Source of the DNA: UBA7803 sp040219935
GTDB taxonomy: Bacteria; Pseudomonadota; Gammaproteobacteria; Pseudomonadales; Azotimanducaceae
Direction of reading: 5' to 3'
Length of the DNA: 64,000 nucleotides
NCBI GenBank assembly: GCA_040219935.1
Contig: JAVJUA010000011.1
Location: 186,001-250,000 of the forward strand
Positions 17,427-26,415 of the stretch are shown here, one piece after another. Each line of letters starts with the position of its first letter. The stretch's first letter is position 1. The notes beneath the pieces were generated by a model. It made no database searches. It was given only the letters and a program-made list of their open reading frames with translations, and had not been told where the DNA came from. A program made the position numbers and the translations under genes.

Positions 17427-19538
17427 ATGAGCGCCATGAAAGGAACCGTTCACTACGAGAAGCGCGGCGAGATCGCCCTGATGACCGTGGACAACCCGCC
17501 CGTGAACCCGCTCTCCAGCGGCGTGCGCCAGGGGCTGCACGACGGCGTCAGCAATGCCCTGGCCGACGATGGCATCAAGGCGATCGTGCTCACCGGCGCG
17601 GGCCGCGCCTTCATCGCCGGCGCCGATATCTCCGAGTTCGGCGCGGCCGCCACCCAGGGCCCCGGGCTGCACGAGGTGCTGGCCCTGATGGAAGGCAGCA
17701 AGAAGCCCATCGTCGCCGCCATCAACGGCACCGCCTTCGGCGGCGGCCTGGAGGTGGCGCTGTGCTGCGACTACCGCGTGGCGGCCCCGAAAGCACCGGT
17801 GGGCCTGCCGGAAGTGAAGCTGGGCCTGCTGCCCGGCGCCGGCGGCACCCAGCGCCTGCCGCGCCTGATCGGCGCCGAGAAGGCGCTGCAGTTCATCCTG
17901 TCCGGCGACCCGATCCCGGCGCCGGCGGCCAAGCAGCTCGGCATCGTCGATGCCGTGGCGGAAGGCGACGTGGTGGACGGCGCCATCGACTACGCCCGCC
18001 AGGTGCTGAAGAACGGCGGCAAGCTGCGCAAGATCCGCGACGAGAGCGCCAAGGTCGAGGCCGACCGCGGCAACCCCGAGATCTTCGACGAGGCCCGCAA
18101 GAACGCGGCCCGGCGCATGCGCGGCCGGTTCGCGCCGGAGATGATCATCCAGTGCGTCGAGGCTGCGGTGAACCTGGGCGACTTCGACGCCGGCATGCAG
18201 GTGGAGCAGGAGAACTTCCGCAAGTGCCTGAACCACCCGCAGCGGGCGGCCCTGATCCACGTCTTCTTCGCCGAGCGCGAGGTGGCGAAGATTCCCGACG
18301 TGCCGAAGGACACCCCGGTCAAGCCGATCAAAGCGGCCGGCGTGGTCGGCTGCGGCACCATGGGCGGCGGCATCACCATGTGCTTCGCCAATGCGGGCAT
18401 TCCCGTCACCGTGCTGGAGATGAACCAGGAGGCGCTGGACAAGGGCCTCAAGGTCATCCGCCGCAACTACGACATCCAGGTCAGCCGCGGCCGCATGACG
18501 GCCGCCGACGTCGACAAGCGTATGGGTCTGATCACCGGCACGACGAAGTACGAAGACCTGGGCCAGGCCGATCTGGTGATCGAGGCCGTCTACGAGAACC
18601 TCGACGTCAAGAAGGAAGTGTTCAAGAAGTTCGACGAGGTGATGAAGCCCGGCGCCATCCTCGCCAGCAACACCTCCGGCCTCGACCTGGACGCCATGGC
18701 AGCCGCCACCAAGCGCCCGAGCGACGTCATCGGCCTGCACTTCTTCAGCCCCGCCAATGTGATGCGGCTCCTGGAGGTGGTGCGCGGCGCCAAGACCGAC
18801 AAGACGACCATCGCCACGGCCATGCAGCTCGGCCGCACGCTGGGCAAGGTGGCCGTGCTCTCCGGCAACGCGCCGGGCTTCATCGGCAACCGCATGCTGG
18901 CCGGCTACACCCGCCAGGCCGGCGAGATCATCCTGCAGGGCGCGACGCCCTACCAGGTCGACAAGGTCATGAACCAGTTCGGCATGCCCATGGGTCCGTT
19001 CCAGATGAACGACCTGGTGGGCCTCGACCTGGGCTGGCGGGCCCGCAAGCTGTCCGGCATGAAGCCCGACGACGTGCCGATCACGGCCCGCGTCGCCGAC
19101 AAGCTCTGCGAGCTGGAGCGCTTCGGCCAGAAGACCAGCCGCGGCTTCTACATCTACCCCGAGGGCAGCCGCGCCGGCCAGCCCGACCCGGAGGTGGTGA
19201 AGATCGTCGAGGAGACCTCGGCCGAGCTCGGCATCACGCGGCGCGAGATCAGCGACGACGAGGTGTTGAAGCGCTGCCTGTACCCGCTGGTCAACGAGGG
19301 CGCCCGCATCCTGGAGGACGGCATCGCGCTGCGCCCGGGCGACATCGACATCGTCTACCTGAACGGCTACGGGTTCCCCGAGGTCACCGGCGGCCCCATG
19401 TTCTGGGCCGACCAGCAGGGGCTGGACAAGGTGCTCGCCGACATCGTCAAGTTCCGTGAGGAGTACGGCGACTTCTGGAAGCCGGCCCCGCTGCTCGAGC
19501 GCCTCGTCAAAGAGGGCAAGCGGTTCGCGGACCTGTGA
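17427..19538 (+). CDS. bifunctional enoyl-CoA hydratase / 3-hydroxyacyl-CoA dehydrogenase (FadJ/FadB-alpha type)
   Basis: 703 residues. Residues 1-190 are a crotonase domain (GAGRAFIAGADISEFG and NGTAFGGGLEVALCCDYRVA, oxyanion hole; PEVKLGLLPGAGGTQRLPRL). Residues about 300-480 are the NAD-binding 3-hydroxyacyl-CoA dehydrogenase domain (VVGCGTMGGGITMCFANAG; VIGLHFFSPANVMRLLEVV), followed by two C-terminal helical repeats. This is the beta-oxidation alpha-subunit architecture. No thiolase (FadA/FadI) gene is adjacent, so it is probably a stand-alone multifunctional enzyme. AGGAGG precedes the ATG at 17427. The first ATG of the NYN gene lies 6 nt after the stop. Confidence 0.92.
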   Translation: MSAMKGTVHYEKRGEIALMTVDNPPVNPLSSGVRQGLHDGVSNALADDGIKAIVLTGAGRAFIAGADISEFGAAATQGPGLHEVLALMEGSKKPIVAAINGTAFGGGLEVALCCDYRVAAPKAPVGLPEVKLGLLPGAGGTQRLPRLIGAEKALQFILSGDPIPAPAAKQLGIVDAVAEGDVVDGAIDYARQVLKNGGKLRKIRDESAKVEADRGNPEIFDEARKNAARRMRGRFAPEMIIQCVEAAVNLGDFDAGMQVEQENFRKCLNHPQRAALIHVFFAEREVAKIPDVPKDTPVKPIKAAGVVGCGTMGGGITMCFANAGIPVTVLEMNQEALDKGLKVIRRNYDIQVSRGRMTAADVDKRMGLITGTTKYEDLGQADLVIEAVYENLDVKKEVFKKFDEVMKPGAILASNTSGLDLDAMAAATKRPSDVIGLHFFSPANVMRLLEVVRGAKTDKTTIATAMQLGRTLGKVAVLSGNAPGFIGNRMLAGYTRQAGEIILQGATPYQVDKVMNQFGMPMGPFQMNDLVGLDLGWRARKLSGMKPDDVPITARVADKLCELERFGQKTSRGFYIYPEGSRAGQPDPEVVKIVEETSAELGITRREISDDEVLKRCLYPLVNEGARILEDGIALRPGDIDIVYLNGYGFPEVTGGPMFWADQQGLDKVLADIVKFREEYGDFWKPAPLLERLVKEGKRFADL

Positions 19539-19543
19539 GAAAC

Positions 19544-20404
19544 ATGAACGCCGACGGCAACCTGGCTCTGTTCTGCGACTTCGAAAACATCGCGCTCGGC
19601 GTCCGCGACGCCAAGTACGACCGCTTCGACATCCGGCCCATTCTCGAGCGGCTGCTGGTGAAGGGCTCGATCGTGGTAAAGAAGGCCTACTGCGACTGGG
19701 ACCGCTACAAGGAGTTCAAGTCGTCCATGCACGAGGCCGCATTCGAGATGATCGAGATTCCCCACGTGCGTCAGTCGGGCAAGAACTCGGCCGACATCCG
19801 CATGGTGGTGGACGCCCTCGACCTCTGCTACACGAAGGAGCACATCGACACCTTCGTGATCATCTCCGGCGACTCCGACTTCTCACCCCTGGTGAGCAAG
19901 CTGCGGGAGAATGCCAAGACCGTGATTGGGGTCGGGGTGAAGAACTCCACCTCCGACCTGCTCATGGCCAACTGCGACGAGTTCATCTTCTACGACGACC
20001 TGGTGCGGGGAAAGAAGCCGGCCCGCAAGCGCTCGCGGGGCGGCAAGTCGCGCTCGAAGGCAGCCAAGGCCGAGCCGGCGCCGAAGGACGAGGAGGTCGC
20101 CAGGGAGGAGGCGGGCAAGGGCGAGGAGGGCCGCTCGCCGGAGGAGCTGGCCCAGGAAGGCATCGACCTGGTGCTGGAGACCGCCGAGGCCCTCTACCAG
20201 GAACGCGGTGAGCGCGGCCAGCTCTGGGGCTCCATGGTCAAGCAGACGCTGAAGCGCCGCCGCCCGGGCTTCAACGAGTCGTTCTACGGCTTCAGCTCGT
20301 TCAGCGACCTGCTGGAAGAGGCGCGCAGCCGCGGCGAGATCGAGCTGGAGCTGGACGAGAAGTCCGGCGGCTACATCATCCGCGCGATTCTCGGCGGCGA
20401 CTGA
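19544..20404 (+). CDS. NYN-domain RNase-like protein with C-terminal LOTUS (OST-HTH) domain
   Basis: 286 residues. The N-terminal NYN/LabA-type PIN-like domain (about 1-150) shows ALFCDFENIALG (first Asp), NSADIRMVVDALDL and FVIISGDSDFSPLVSKLRE (acidic metal site). A charged, low-complexity linker follows (about 155-205, Lys/Arg then Glu-rich), and a LOTUS/OST-HTH domain at 220-285 (WGSMVKQTLKRRRPGFNESFYGFSSFSDLLEEA), which binds RNA or G-quadruplexes. The protein probably cleaves or binds RNA. A GTG at 19535 overlaps the preceding stop; I prefer the ATG at 19544, where homology-like sequence begins. It follows a beta-oxidation gene, with no obvious functional link. Confidence 0.85.
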   Translation: MNADGNLALFCDFENIALGVRDAKYDRFDIRPILERLLVKGSIVVKKAYCDWDRYKEFKSSMHEAAFEMIEIPHVRQSGKNSADIRMVVDALDLCYTKEHIDTFVIISGDSDFSPLVSKLRENAKTVIGVGVKNSTSDLLMANCDEFIFYDDLVRGKKPARKRSRGGKSRSKAAKAEPAPKDEEVAREEAGKGEEGRSPEELAQEGIDLVLETAEALYQERGERGQLWGSMVKQTLKRRRPGFNESFYGFSSFSDLLEEARSRGEIELELDEKSGGYIIRAILGGD

Positions 20405-20413
20405 GACGGCAGC

Positions 20414-21112
20414 GTGCCGAACCGTCACCACCCGGAGCGCCACCGCAGCCACCGCGCCGGGTGGCTGCGAGCGGCGGTGATGGGCGCCAACGACGGCATC
20501 GTCTCCACCGCCAGCCTGCTGGTGGGGGTCGCCGCCGCCGGCGCCAGCCACGGCTCGGTGCTGGTGGCCGGCATCGCCGGGCTGGTGGCTGGCGCCATGT
20601 CCATGGCGGCGGGCGAGTACGTGTCGGTCAGCTCTCAGGCCGACATCGAGCGCTACGATCTGGCGCGCGAGGCCCGCGAGCAGGTGGACAATCCCGAGTT
20701 CGAGCACGCCGAGCTGGCGACCATCTACGAACGTCGCGGGCTGCAGCCGGAACTGGCCCGTGAGGTCGCCCGTCAGCTCATGGATCACGACGCCCTGGGC
20801 GCCCACGCCCGCGACGAGCTCGGCATCACCCGGACGGCGCGCGCCCGGCCGGTGACCGCGGCGCTCACCTCGGCGGCCACCTTTGCCGTCGGCGCCGGAT
20901 TGCCCCTGCTGGTCGCCATAGCCACCCCGGTCGAGCGCATGCCGATGCTGGTCAGCGGTGCCTCGCTGGCCTGCCTGGCCGGCCTCGGCATGCTGGCGGC
21001 CTACACGGGCGGCGCCAGGCTACTCCCGGGCGCGCTGCGGGTGACGTTCTGGAGCGCCATGGCCATGGCGCTCACTGCCTGGATCGGCCATCTTACCGGC
21101 CAGCTCCTCTGA
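20414..21112 (+). CDS. VIT1/CCC1 family iron/manganese transporter
   Basis: 232 residues with a GTG start. MGANDGIVSTASLLVGVAAAG and AGAMSMAAGEYVSVSSQADIE are diagnostic of the VIT/CCC1 family, in which conserved Met and Glu residues line the metal path. A cytosolic segment with HAELATIYERRGL follows, then three C-terminal helices. These proteins export or store Fe2+/Mn2+. The gene begins 9 nt after the NYN stop; a weak ribosome site makes translational coupling likely. Confidence 0.88.
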   Translation: MPNRHHPERHRSHRAGWLRAAVMGANDGIVSTASLLVGVAAAGASHGSVLVAGIAGLVAGAMSMAAGEYVSVSSQADIERYDLAREAREQVDNPEFEHAELATIYERRGLQPELAREVARQLMDHDALGAHARDELGITRTARARPVTAALTSAATFAVGAGLPLLVAIATPVERMPMLVSGASLACLAGLGMLAAYTGGARLLPGALRVTFWSAMAMALTAWIGHLTGQLL

Positions 21113-21164
21113 TCCGGCGATCCGGGCGCTTCACCTCTTTGTCAGCACCGAGCGGAGACCCAAC

Positions 21165-22649
21165 ATGGACCGGAACCAGAATCTCGTGATCGGTGGCAGC
21201 GACGGCGACCTGATCAGCCAGCTCGGGAGCATGAGCAATCGCCATGGGCTGATCGCCGGCGCCACCGGCACCGGCAAGACGGTGACCCTGCAGGTTCTGG
21301 CCGAGGGCTTCTCGCGGCTGGGCACCCCGGTGTTCGCCGTGGACGTGAAGGGCGATCTGTCAGGCATCTCGCAGCCGGGCCGGCCACACAAGGAGATCGA
21401 CCGCCGCCTCGGCCTGATTCCGATCGAGGGCTACCAGCAGCGAGGCTACCCGACCCTGCTCTGGGACATCTACGGCGAGCAGGGCCACCCGGTGCGTACC
21501 ACCATCTCGGAGATGGGCCCGCTCATCCTGTCGCACCTGCTCGAGCTCAATGAAACCCAGTCCGGCGTGCTGTACGCCTGCTTCGCCATCGCCGACGACC
21601 AGGGCCTGCTGCTGCTCGACCTCAAGGACCTGCGCTCGCTGCTGGCCTGGATGGGCGAGAACCGCGCCGACCTGCAGGGCAGCTACGGCAACCTGGCCAC
21701 CGCGTCCATCGCCGCCATTCAGCGGCGGCTGCTGGTGCTCGAGCAGCAGGGGGCCGAACGCTTCTTCGGCGAGCCGGCCATCGGCGTGCACGACCTGATG
21801 CAGCACGACTTCAGCGGCAACGGCGTGATCAGCCTGCTCTCCGGCGACCGCCTGCTGCGGGAGGCTCCGAGGCTCTATGCCGCGTTCCTGGTGTGGCTGC
21901 TATCGGAGCTGTTCGAAGACCTGCCGGAGGCGGGCGACCTGGCCGCGCCCAAGCTGGTGCTGTTCTTCGACGAGGCGCACCTGCTGTTCAGCGGCATGCC
22001 CAAAGCCGTGCTCGAGAAGATCGAGCAGGTGGTGCGCCTGATCCGGTCGAAGGGCGTGGGCGTGTACTTCGTCACCCAGAGCCCGCTGGACGTTCCGGAG
22101 TCGGTGCTGGGCCAGCTCGGCCTGAAGGTGCAGCACGCGCTGCGCGCCTTCACGCCGTCCGATCAGAAGACCATCCGTGCCGTGGCCAGCGGCTTCCGTC
22201 AGGACGGCTCGCTGGACGTGGCGGAGACCCTGACCACCATGGCGGTGGGCGAGGCACTGGTGTCGGCGCTGCAGAGCGACGGCGCCCCGGCGCCGGTGCG
22301 GCGCACGCTGATCAGCCCGCCGCAGTCGCGCATCGGCCCCCTGGACGCGGCCGAGCGCGCCGCGCTGCTGGCGCGGTCGCCGCTCAAGGGCCGCTACGAC
22401 GAGGCGCTGGATCGCCAGTCCGCCTACGAGATGCTGGCCGACCGGGCGAAGCTGGCGGCCGAGAGCGAGGCTGCCGCTGCCGCGGAGCAGGCCAGGCAGG
22501 CGGAAGCAGCGCGGGCCGCCAAGGCAACTTCCAGGCCCCGACAGCGCCAGGGCGTCGGCGAGGCCATGCTGAAGAGCGCGGCCCGCTCGGTGGGCAGCGC
22601 CCTGGGTCGGCGGCTGGTGCGCGGGTTGCTCGGCTCGCTGCTCAAGTGA
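21165..22649 (+). CDS. HerA-like helicase / DUF853 ATPase (YjgR-like)
   Basis: 494 residues. Walker A GATGTGKT (about 33-40), Walker B LVLFFDEAH (about 265-273) and the DUF853 core (GYPTLLWDIYGEQGHPVRTTISEMGP; YFVTQSPLDVPESVLGQLG) are present. A C-terminal Ala/Glu coiled stretch and a short hydrophobic tail follow. Family members are called HerA-C/YjgR, predicted hexameric ATPases related to HerA and FtsK; their role in bacteria is not established. No NurA nuclease gene is adjacent, so this is not the archaeal end-resection pair. Length is normal. Confidence 0.9.
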   Translation: MDRNQNLVIGGSDGDLISQLGSMSNRHGLIAGATGTGKTVTLQVLAEGFSRLGTPVFAVDVKGDLSGISQPGRPHKEIDRRLGLIPIEGYQQRGYPTLLWDIYGEQGHPVRTTISEMGPLILSHLLELNETQSGVLYACFAIADDQGLLLLDLKDLRSLLAWMGENRADLQGSYGNLATASIAAIQRRLLVLEQQGAERFFGEPAIGVHDLMQHDFSGNGVISLLSGDRLLREAPRLYAAFLVWLLSELFEDLPEAGDLAAPKLVLFFDEAHLLFSGMPKAVLEKIEQVVRLIRSKGVGVYFVTQSPLDVPESVLGQLGLKVQHALRAFTPSDQKTIRAVASGFRQDGSLDVAETLTTMAVGEALVSALQSDGAPAPVRRTLISPPQSRIGPLDAAERAALLARSPLKGRYDEALDRQSAYEMLADRAKLAAESEAAAAAEQARQAEAARAAKATSRPRQRQGVGEAMLKSAARSVGSALGRRLVRGLLGSLLK

Positions 22650-22702
22650 CGCCGCCCGCGCGGTCGGTGGCGGGCGGCAGCGGCGACCGGTAGGCTTCAC
22701 CC

Positions 22703-23992
22703 ATGTCGCGCGCGCCCCACGCCCATCTCAATCTCAATGTCCGCGGTCTGAAGCCCTCGGCCACCATCGCCATCAACGACCGCTCCCGGGCCCTGCAGGC
22801 CGAGGGCCGCACCGTGATCCGCCTCGGCCTGGGGCAGTCGCCGTTTCCGGTGCCCGACAGCGTGGTGGCGGCGCTGCGCGAGCATGCCCACGAGAAGGAC
22901 TACCTGCCGGCCAAAGGCCTGCCCGCGCTGCGCCAGGCGGTGGCCGACTACCTGGCCCGCTCCCAGGAACTGAGCTACTCGCCGGACAACGTGCTGATCG
23001 GGCCCGGCAGCAAGGAACTGCTGTTCCTGGTGCAGCTCACCTACTACGGCGACCTGGTGATTCCGGCGCCGAGTTGGGTGTCGTACGCACCTCAGGCGCG
23101 CATTCTCGGCCGCCAGCTCACCTGGCTGCCCACCGACCCGACCTCGGGCCTCGGCGTCACCCCGGAACGGCTCGATGCGGCCTGTCGCGACGACCCCGAG
23201 CGCGGTCGGCTGCTGATTCTGAACTACCCCGGCAACCCCACCGGCACGTCCTACGGGTCCGGCCAGCTCCAGGAGATCGCCGAGGTGGCGCGTCGCTACC
23301 GCATCCTGGTGCTCGCCGACGAGATCTACGGCGAGCTCACCTTCTCCGGCGAGCATGAGTCCATCGCCCGCCATTATCCCGAGGGCACCATCGTCAGCGG
23401 CGGCCTGTCGAAGTGGTGCGGCGCCGGCGGCTGGCGCATCGGCGCCTTCGCCTTTCCGGAAGGGCTCGCCCGCCTGGCCGACAACATGGCGGCGGTGGCC
23501 AGCGAGACCTTCACCTCGGTGAGCGCGCCTATCCAGCATGCGGCCGTGCGCGCCTACCAGGGCGGGCCCGACATCGACGACTACCTGGCCCGCTCCCGGG
23601 CGGTGCTGGCCGGGCTGCTGGGCTACGGCTACCGGGCCTTGCTGCAGGCCGGCGCCGAGGTCTGCGAGCCGCGCGGCGGCTTCTACCTGTTTCCCGACTT
23701 CGAAGCCTGCCGGGCGCAGCTTGCCGCCGCCGGCATCACCGATGCCGCTGCCCTGTGCGAGCGCCTGCTGGAAGACACCGGCGTCGCCTGCCTGCCGGGG
23801 TCGGAGTTCGGCATGGCCCCCGAGCGGCTGATGCTGCGCCTGGCTCTGGTGGACTTCGACGGCGCCGCGGCGTTGGCCAACGTTCCCGCCGGGCGCACCG
23901 GCTATCAGGCGGACGTGGGCTTTCTGCGCCGCTACTGCGAGCCGACCGTGCGGGGCATCGACGCGGTCAGCCAGTGGCTGGAGGCCAACTAG
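22703..23992 (+). CDS. PLP-dependent aminotransferase class I/II
   Basis: 429 residues with the fold-type I aminotransferase landmarks: DYLPAKGLPALRQAVADYL near 75, NYPGNPTGTSY (Asn contacting PLP) near 175, VLADEIYGELTF (Asp) and SGGLSKWCGAGGWRIG with the Schiff-base lysine near 236. It resembles aspartate-type aminotransferases. The last 4 bases overlap the convergent stop of an Lrp/AsnC gene, a common pairing in which the Lrp protein responds to the amino acid made or used. The amino acid substrate is not determinable. Confidence 0.88.
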   Translation: MSRAPHAHLNLNVRGLKPSATIAINDRSRALQAEGRTVIRLGLGQSPFPVPDSVVAALREHAHEKDYLPAKGLPALRQAVADYLARSQELSYSPDNVLIGPGSKELLFLVQLTYYGDLVIPAPSWVSYAPQARILGRQLTWLPTDPTSGLGVTPERLDAACRDDPERGRLLILNYPGNPTGTSYGSGQLQEIAEVARRYRILVLADEIYGELTFSGEHESIARHYPEGTIVSGGLSKWCGAGGWRIGAFAFPEGLARLADNMAAVASETFTSVSAPIQHAAVRAYQGGPDIDDYLARSRAVLAGLLGYGYRALLQAGAEVCEPRGGFYLFPDFEACRAQLAAAGITDAAALCERLLEDTGVACLPGSEFGMAPERLMLRLALVDFDGAAALANVPAGRTGYQADVGFLRRYCEPTVRGIDAVSQWLEAN

Positions 23993-24444
23993 ACGGGAAT
24001 CTCGGTGGTGTACTTCACCTGCTCCATGGCGAAGTTCGACGAGACGTCGTAGAGCGGCGCGATGCGGATCAGCTTCTTGTAGAAGCGGTCGTACTCGGCG
24101 ATGTCGGCCACCAGCACCTTCAGCAGGTAGTCGACGTCGCCGCTGATCCGATAGAACTCCATCACCTCCGGCAGCGCCGCCACGCCGCGGGCGAACTTTT
24201 CGAGCCACTCCTCGGTGTGATGGCTGGTGCGTACGGTGACGAACACCGTGACCCCGTGACCCACCTGCTTCGGATCCACCAGGGCCACGCGCTTGCGGAT
24301 GATGCCCGCTTCTTCCAGACGCTTGACCCGGCGCCAGGTGGCGTTGTGGGAGAGCCCCACCCGCTCCCCGAGCACCTGCACGGAGACCGTGGCGTCCGCC
24401 TGCAGCACCTGAAGAATCTGCTTGTCTATGCGATCCAGCTCCAT
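23989..24444 (-). CDS. Lrp/AsnC family transcriptional regulator
   Basis: 151 residues: an N-terminal helix-turn-helix (MELDRIDKQILQVLQADATVSVQVLGERVGLSHNATWRRVKRLEEAGII) and the RAM ligand-binding domain (about 65-150; VMEFYRISGDVDYLLKVLVADIAEYDRF). The family forms octamers that sense amino acids. It is convergent with the aminotransferase gene and divergent from a DUF6356 gene. No clear Shine-Dalgarno precedes the ATG. The repeats at 24451-24493 are candidates for autoregulation. Confidence 0.9.
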   Translation of the reverse strand: MELDRIDKQILQVLQADATVSVQVLGERVGLSHNATWRRVKRLEEAGIIRKRVALVDPKQVGHGVTVFVTVRTSHHTEEWLEKFARGVAALPEVMEFYRISGDVDYLLKVLVADIAEYDRFYKKLIRIAPLYDVSSNFAMEQVKYTTEIPV

Positions 24445-24450
24445 GACGGG

Positions 24451-24493
24451 CAATCTATCCCAATCTATGGGCCTCGACCAGAACAAATTGGGA
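24451..24493. promoter_or_regulatory. candidate Lrp operator: direct and inverted repeats
   Basis: CAATCTAT occurs twice with a 10-bp period (24451 and 24461). An exact inverted pair TCCCAAT (24458-24464) / ATTGGGA (24487-24493) spans 36 bp. The site begins 7 bp upstream of the lrp-type start codon and about 55 bp upstream of the divergent DUF6356 gene, as expected for an autoregulated Lrp/AsnC operator. Confidence 0.4.
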
Positions 24494-24547
24494 CATCATC
24501 CCGCCTCGACTCGACTAATCTGCTTCCATCAGATCGAGGAACGGGCC

Positions 24548-24826
24548 ATGGAGCACATGCCGCAACTGCTCAGGGATTTTCACGAGCACCCGCAGTCAGT
24601 GGGTGAGACGTATCTGCAGCACTGGTGGACGGCCATGAGCTTCGCGGGCGCCATGCTGCGCTGCGCTCTGGCCTGCGCCGTGCATGCGTTCGTTCCGGGG
24701 CTGTTCAAATCGACGGCCAGCCGCTCGGTCGACGCGCTGCACCAGCGGATGGTGACCCATCGTCACCGCCATGCCCAGAGACCGCCTCGCGAAGCAGACC
24801 GGGCCGCCCGCGGCGCCACCGCCTGA
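24548..24826 (+). CDS. DUF6356 family small membrane protein
   Basis: 92 residues. HPQSVGETYLQHWWTAMSFAGAMLRCALACAVHAFVPGLF followed by LHQRMVTHR fits the short DUF6356 family (HP-SVGE-Y motif, one or two membrane helices, then a basic tail). The C-terminal tail is Arg/His-rich. GAGG lies 9 nt upstream of the ATG. Function unknown. It is divergent from the Lrp gene and convergent with the RimK-like gene. Confidence 0.75.
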   Translation: MEHMPQLLRDFHEHPQSVGETYLQHWWTAMSFAGAMLRCALACAVHAFVPGLFKSTASRSVDALHQRMVTHRHRHAQRPPREADRAARGATA

Positions 24827-24841
24827 CCGGCGGCGCCAGCG

Positions 24842-26314
24842 TCAGGGATTGGCAGGCGTACGCTTGCTGGCCTCGATGCGGGCCAGCATCACGCTCATGA
24901 TGTCCTTGTACAGATCACCCTTGCGCACCGTGTCTTCATAGCCGGCATCGATGCTCGGGTTGTCGTTGATCTCGATGACGTAGATCTTGCCGTTGACCTG
25001 CTTCAGATCGACGCCGTAGAGGCCGTTGCCGATCAGGTTGGCCGCCTTCAGCGCGATCTGCACCACGTCCTGGGGCGCGTCCTCCACCGCCAGCGTGTCG
25101 GCGGTGCCCTCCACCGTGGCGCCGTTGGCGTCGCGGCGCACGATCTGCCAGTGCCGGCGGGCCATGTAGTACTTGCTCACGTAGATGGGCCGGCGGTCGA
25201 TGACGCCCACCCGCCAGTCGTAGTCCGTGGGCACGAACTCCTGGGCCACGATCAGCTCCGACTGCGCCAGCGCCGTGCGCACCCGCTCGCGCACGTCCTC
25301 GGCCTTGTCCACCTTGGTGACCCCGGCCGAGAAGCTGGAGTCGGGCAGCTTCAGCACCACCGGGATGCCCAGCGTCGGCACGATCTCATCGACGTTGCCG
25401 GCATGCACGATCATGGTCTTGGGGCTGGGGATCTTGTGCCGGGTGAGCAGCTCGGCCAGATACACCTTGTTGGTGCATTTCAGGATCGAGTCCGGGTCGT
25501 CGATGACCACCAGCCCCTCGGCCTGGGCCCGGCGCGCCATGCGGAACGTGTGGTGGTTCACCGACGTGGTTTCGCGGATGAACAGCGCGTCGAACTCGGC
25601 CAGCCGGCCGGCGTCCTCCTTGGTGATCAGCTCGACGCCCATGTCGAGAGACTCGGCCGCCGACTCGAAGCGGGCCATGGCCCGTTTGTTGGACGGCGGC
25701 ATGGGGTCGTTCGGATCATGCAGGATGGCCAGGTCGTAGCGCGACTGCGGCTTGCGGCGGGCGCGGCGGCGCTTGCCGGAGAAGTACTCCGAGGCGGCGC
25801 CGACCACGAAGTCGTGATCGGCCTGAGACAGGTCGCTGGCGCCCAGCGCGCGGATGTTGCGAAGCTGCCACTCCTTCTCCTTGTAGGCGAAGTCGACCCG
25901 CAGCAGCGGCGCCTCGAACAGGCTGTACAGGCTCCAGGCCAGCTTGTCGAAGCGCGGGTCGGGATGGCGCCCGAACACCACGTCCAGCGACACCTGCGGG
26001 CCGGGCAGACCCTTCAGCGCCTTCTGAATCGTGTCTTCCAGGTCTTCGGACATGAGCCGGGCCACGGGCGCCGAGCGCAGGTCCTGAATGGTGGCCAGGC
26101 TGGGGATCGGGTGGTGGCCCCGGGCAGCGGCCAGCAGCGACACGTAGTAACCGGCGCTCTGGTACTTGTAGGACCGGCACAGGTTGAAGACCTTGGCGGC
26201 CCGATTGTCGAAGTACCGCTGATCGGTGAGGTAGGAGCGGGCCGGGATCACGGCGACCCCGGGAATCTCCAGGGGCCAGTCTTTGAGGTCGTTGACCACC
26301 AGCAAGATATTCAT
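24842..26314 (-). CDS. RimK family ATP-grasp ligase with RLAN N-terminal domain
   Basis: 490 residues. Residues about 1-150 form the RimK-like ATP-grasp N-terminal (RLAN) domain (VAVIPARSYLTDQRYFDNRAAKVFNLCRSYKYQSAGYYVSLLA). The ATP-grasp domain spans about 250-480, with the lysine in VVLKLPDSSFSAGV, the Glu of IVAQEFVPTDYDWRVGVID, and the metal ligands YVIEINDNPSID. Such enzymes join an amino acid or peptide through a carboxyl-phosphate intermediate; RLAN proteins are predicted to act in peptide-like modification pathways. No GNAT, amidotransferase or peptide precursor gene is adjacent, so the substrate is unknown. Confidence 0.88.
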   Translation of the reverse strand: MNILLVVNDLKDWPLEIPGVAVIPARSYLTDQRYFDNRAAKVFNLCRSYKYQSAGYYVSLLAAARGHHPIPSLATIQDLRSAPVARLMSEDLEDTIQKALKGLPGPQVSLDVVFGRHPDPRFDKLAWSLYSLFEAPLLRVDFAYKEKEWQLRNIRALGASDLSQADHDFVVGAASEYFSGKRRRARRKPQSRYDLAILHDPNDPMPPSNKRAMARFESAAESLDMGVELITKEDAGRLAEFDALFIRETTSVNHHTFRMARRAQAEGLVVIDDPDSILKCTNKVYLAELLTRHKIPSPKTMIVHAGNVDEIVPTLGIPVVLKLPDSSFSAGVTKVDKAEDVRERVRTALAQSELIVAQEFVPTDYDWRVGVIDRRPIYVSKYYMARRHWQIVRRDANGATVEGTADTLAVEDAPQDVVQIALKAANLIGNGLYGVDLKQVNGKIYVIEINDNPSIDAGYEDTVRKGDLYKDIMSVMLARIEASKRTPANP

Positions 26315-26415
26315 GTACGAGCAGCGTTCTCCTGGGGATGGGTCACCCCGCGGCGCGTGCCGGAGGCACGGATGCTAGCAGAAAGTGCCGCCGGGGAAAG
26401 CCTGGGGCCCGATGG

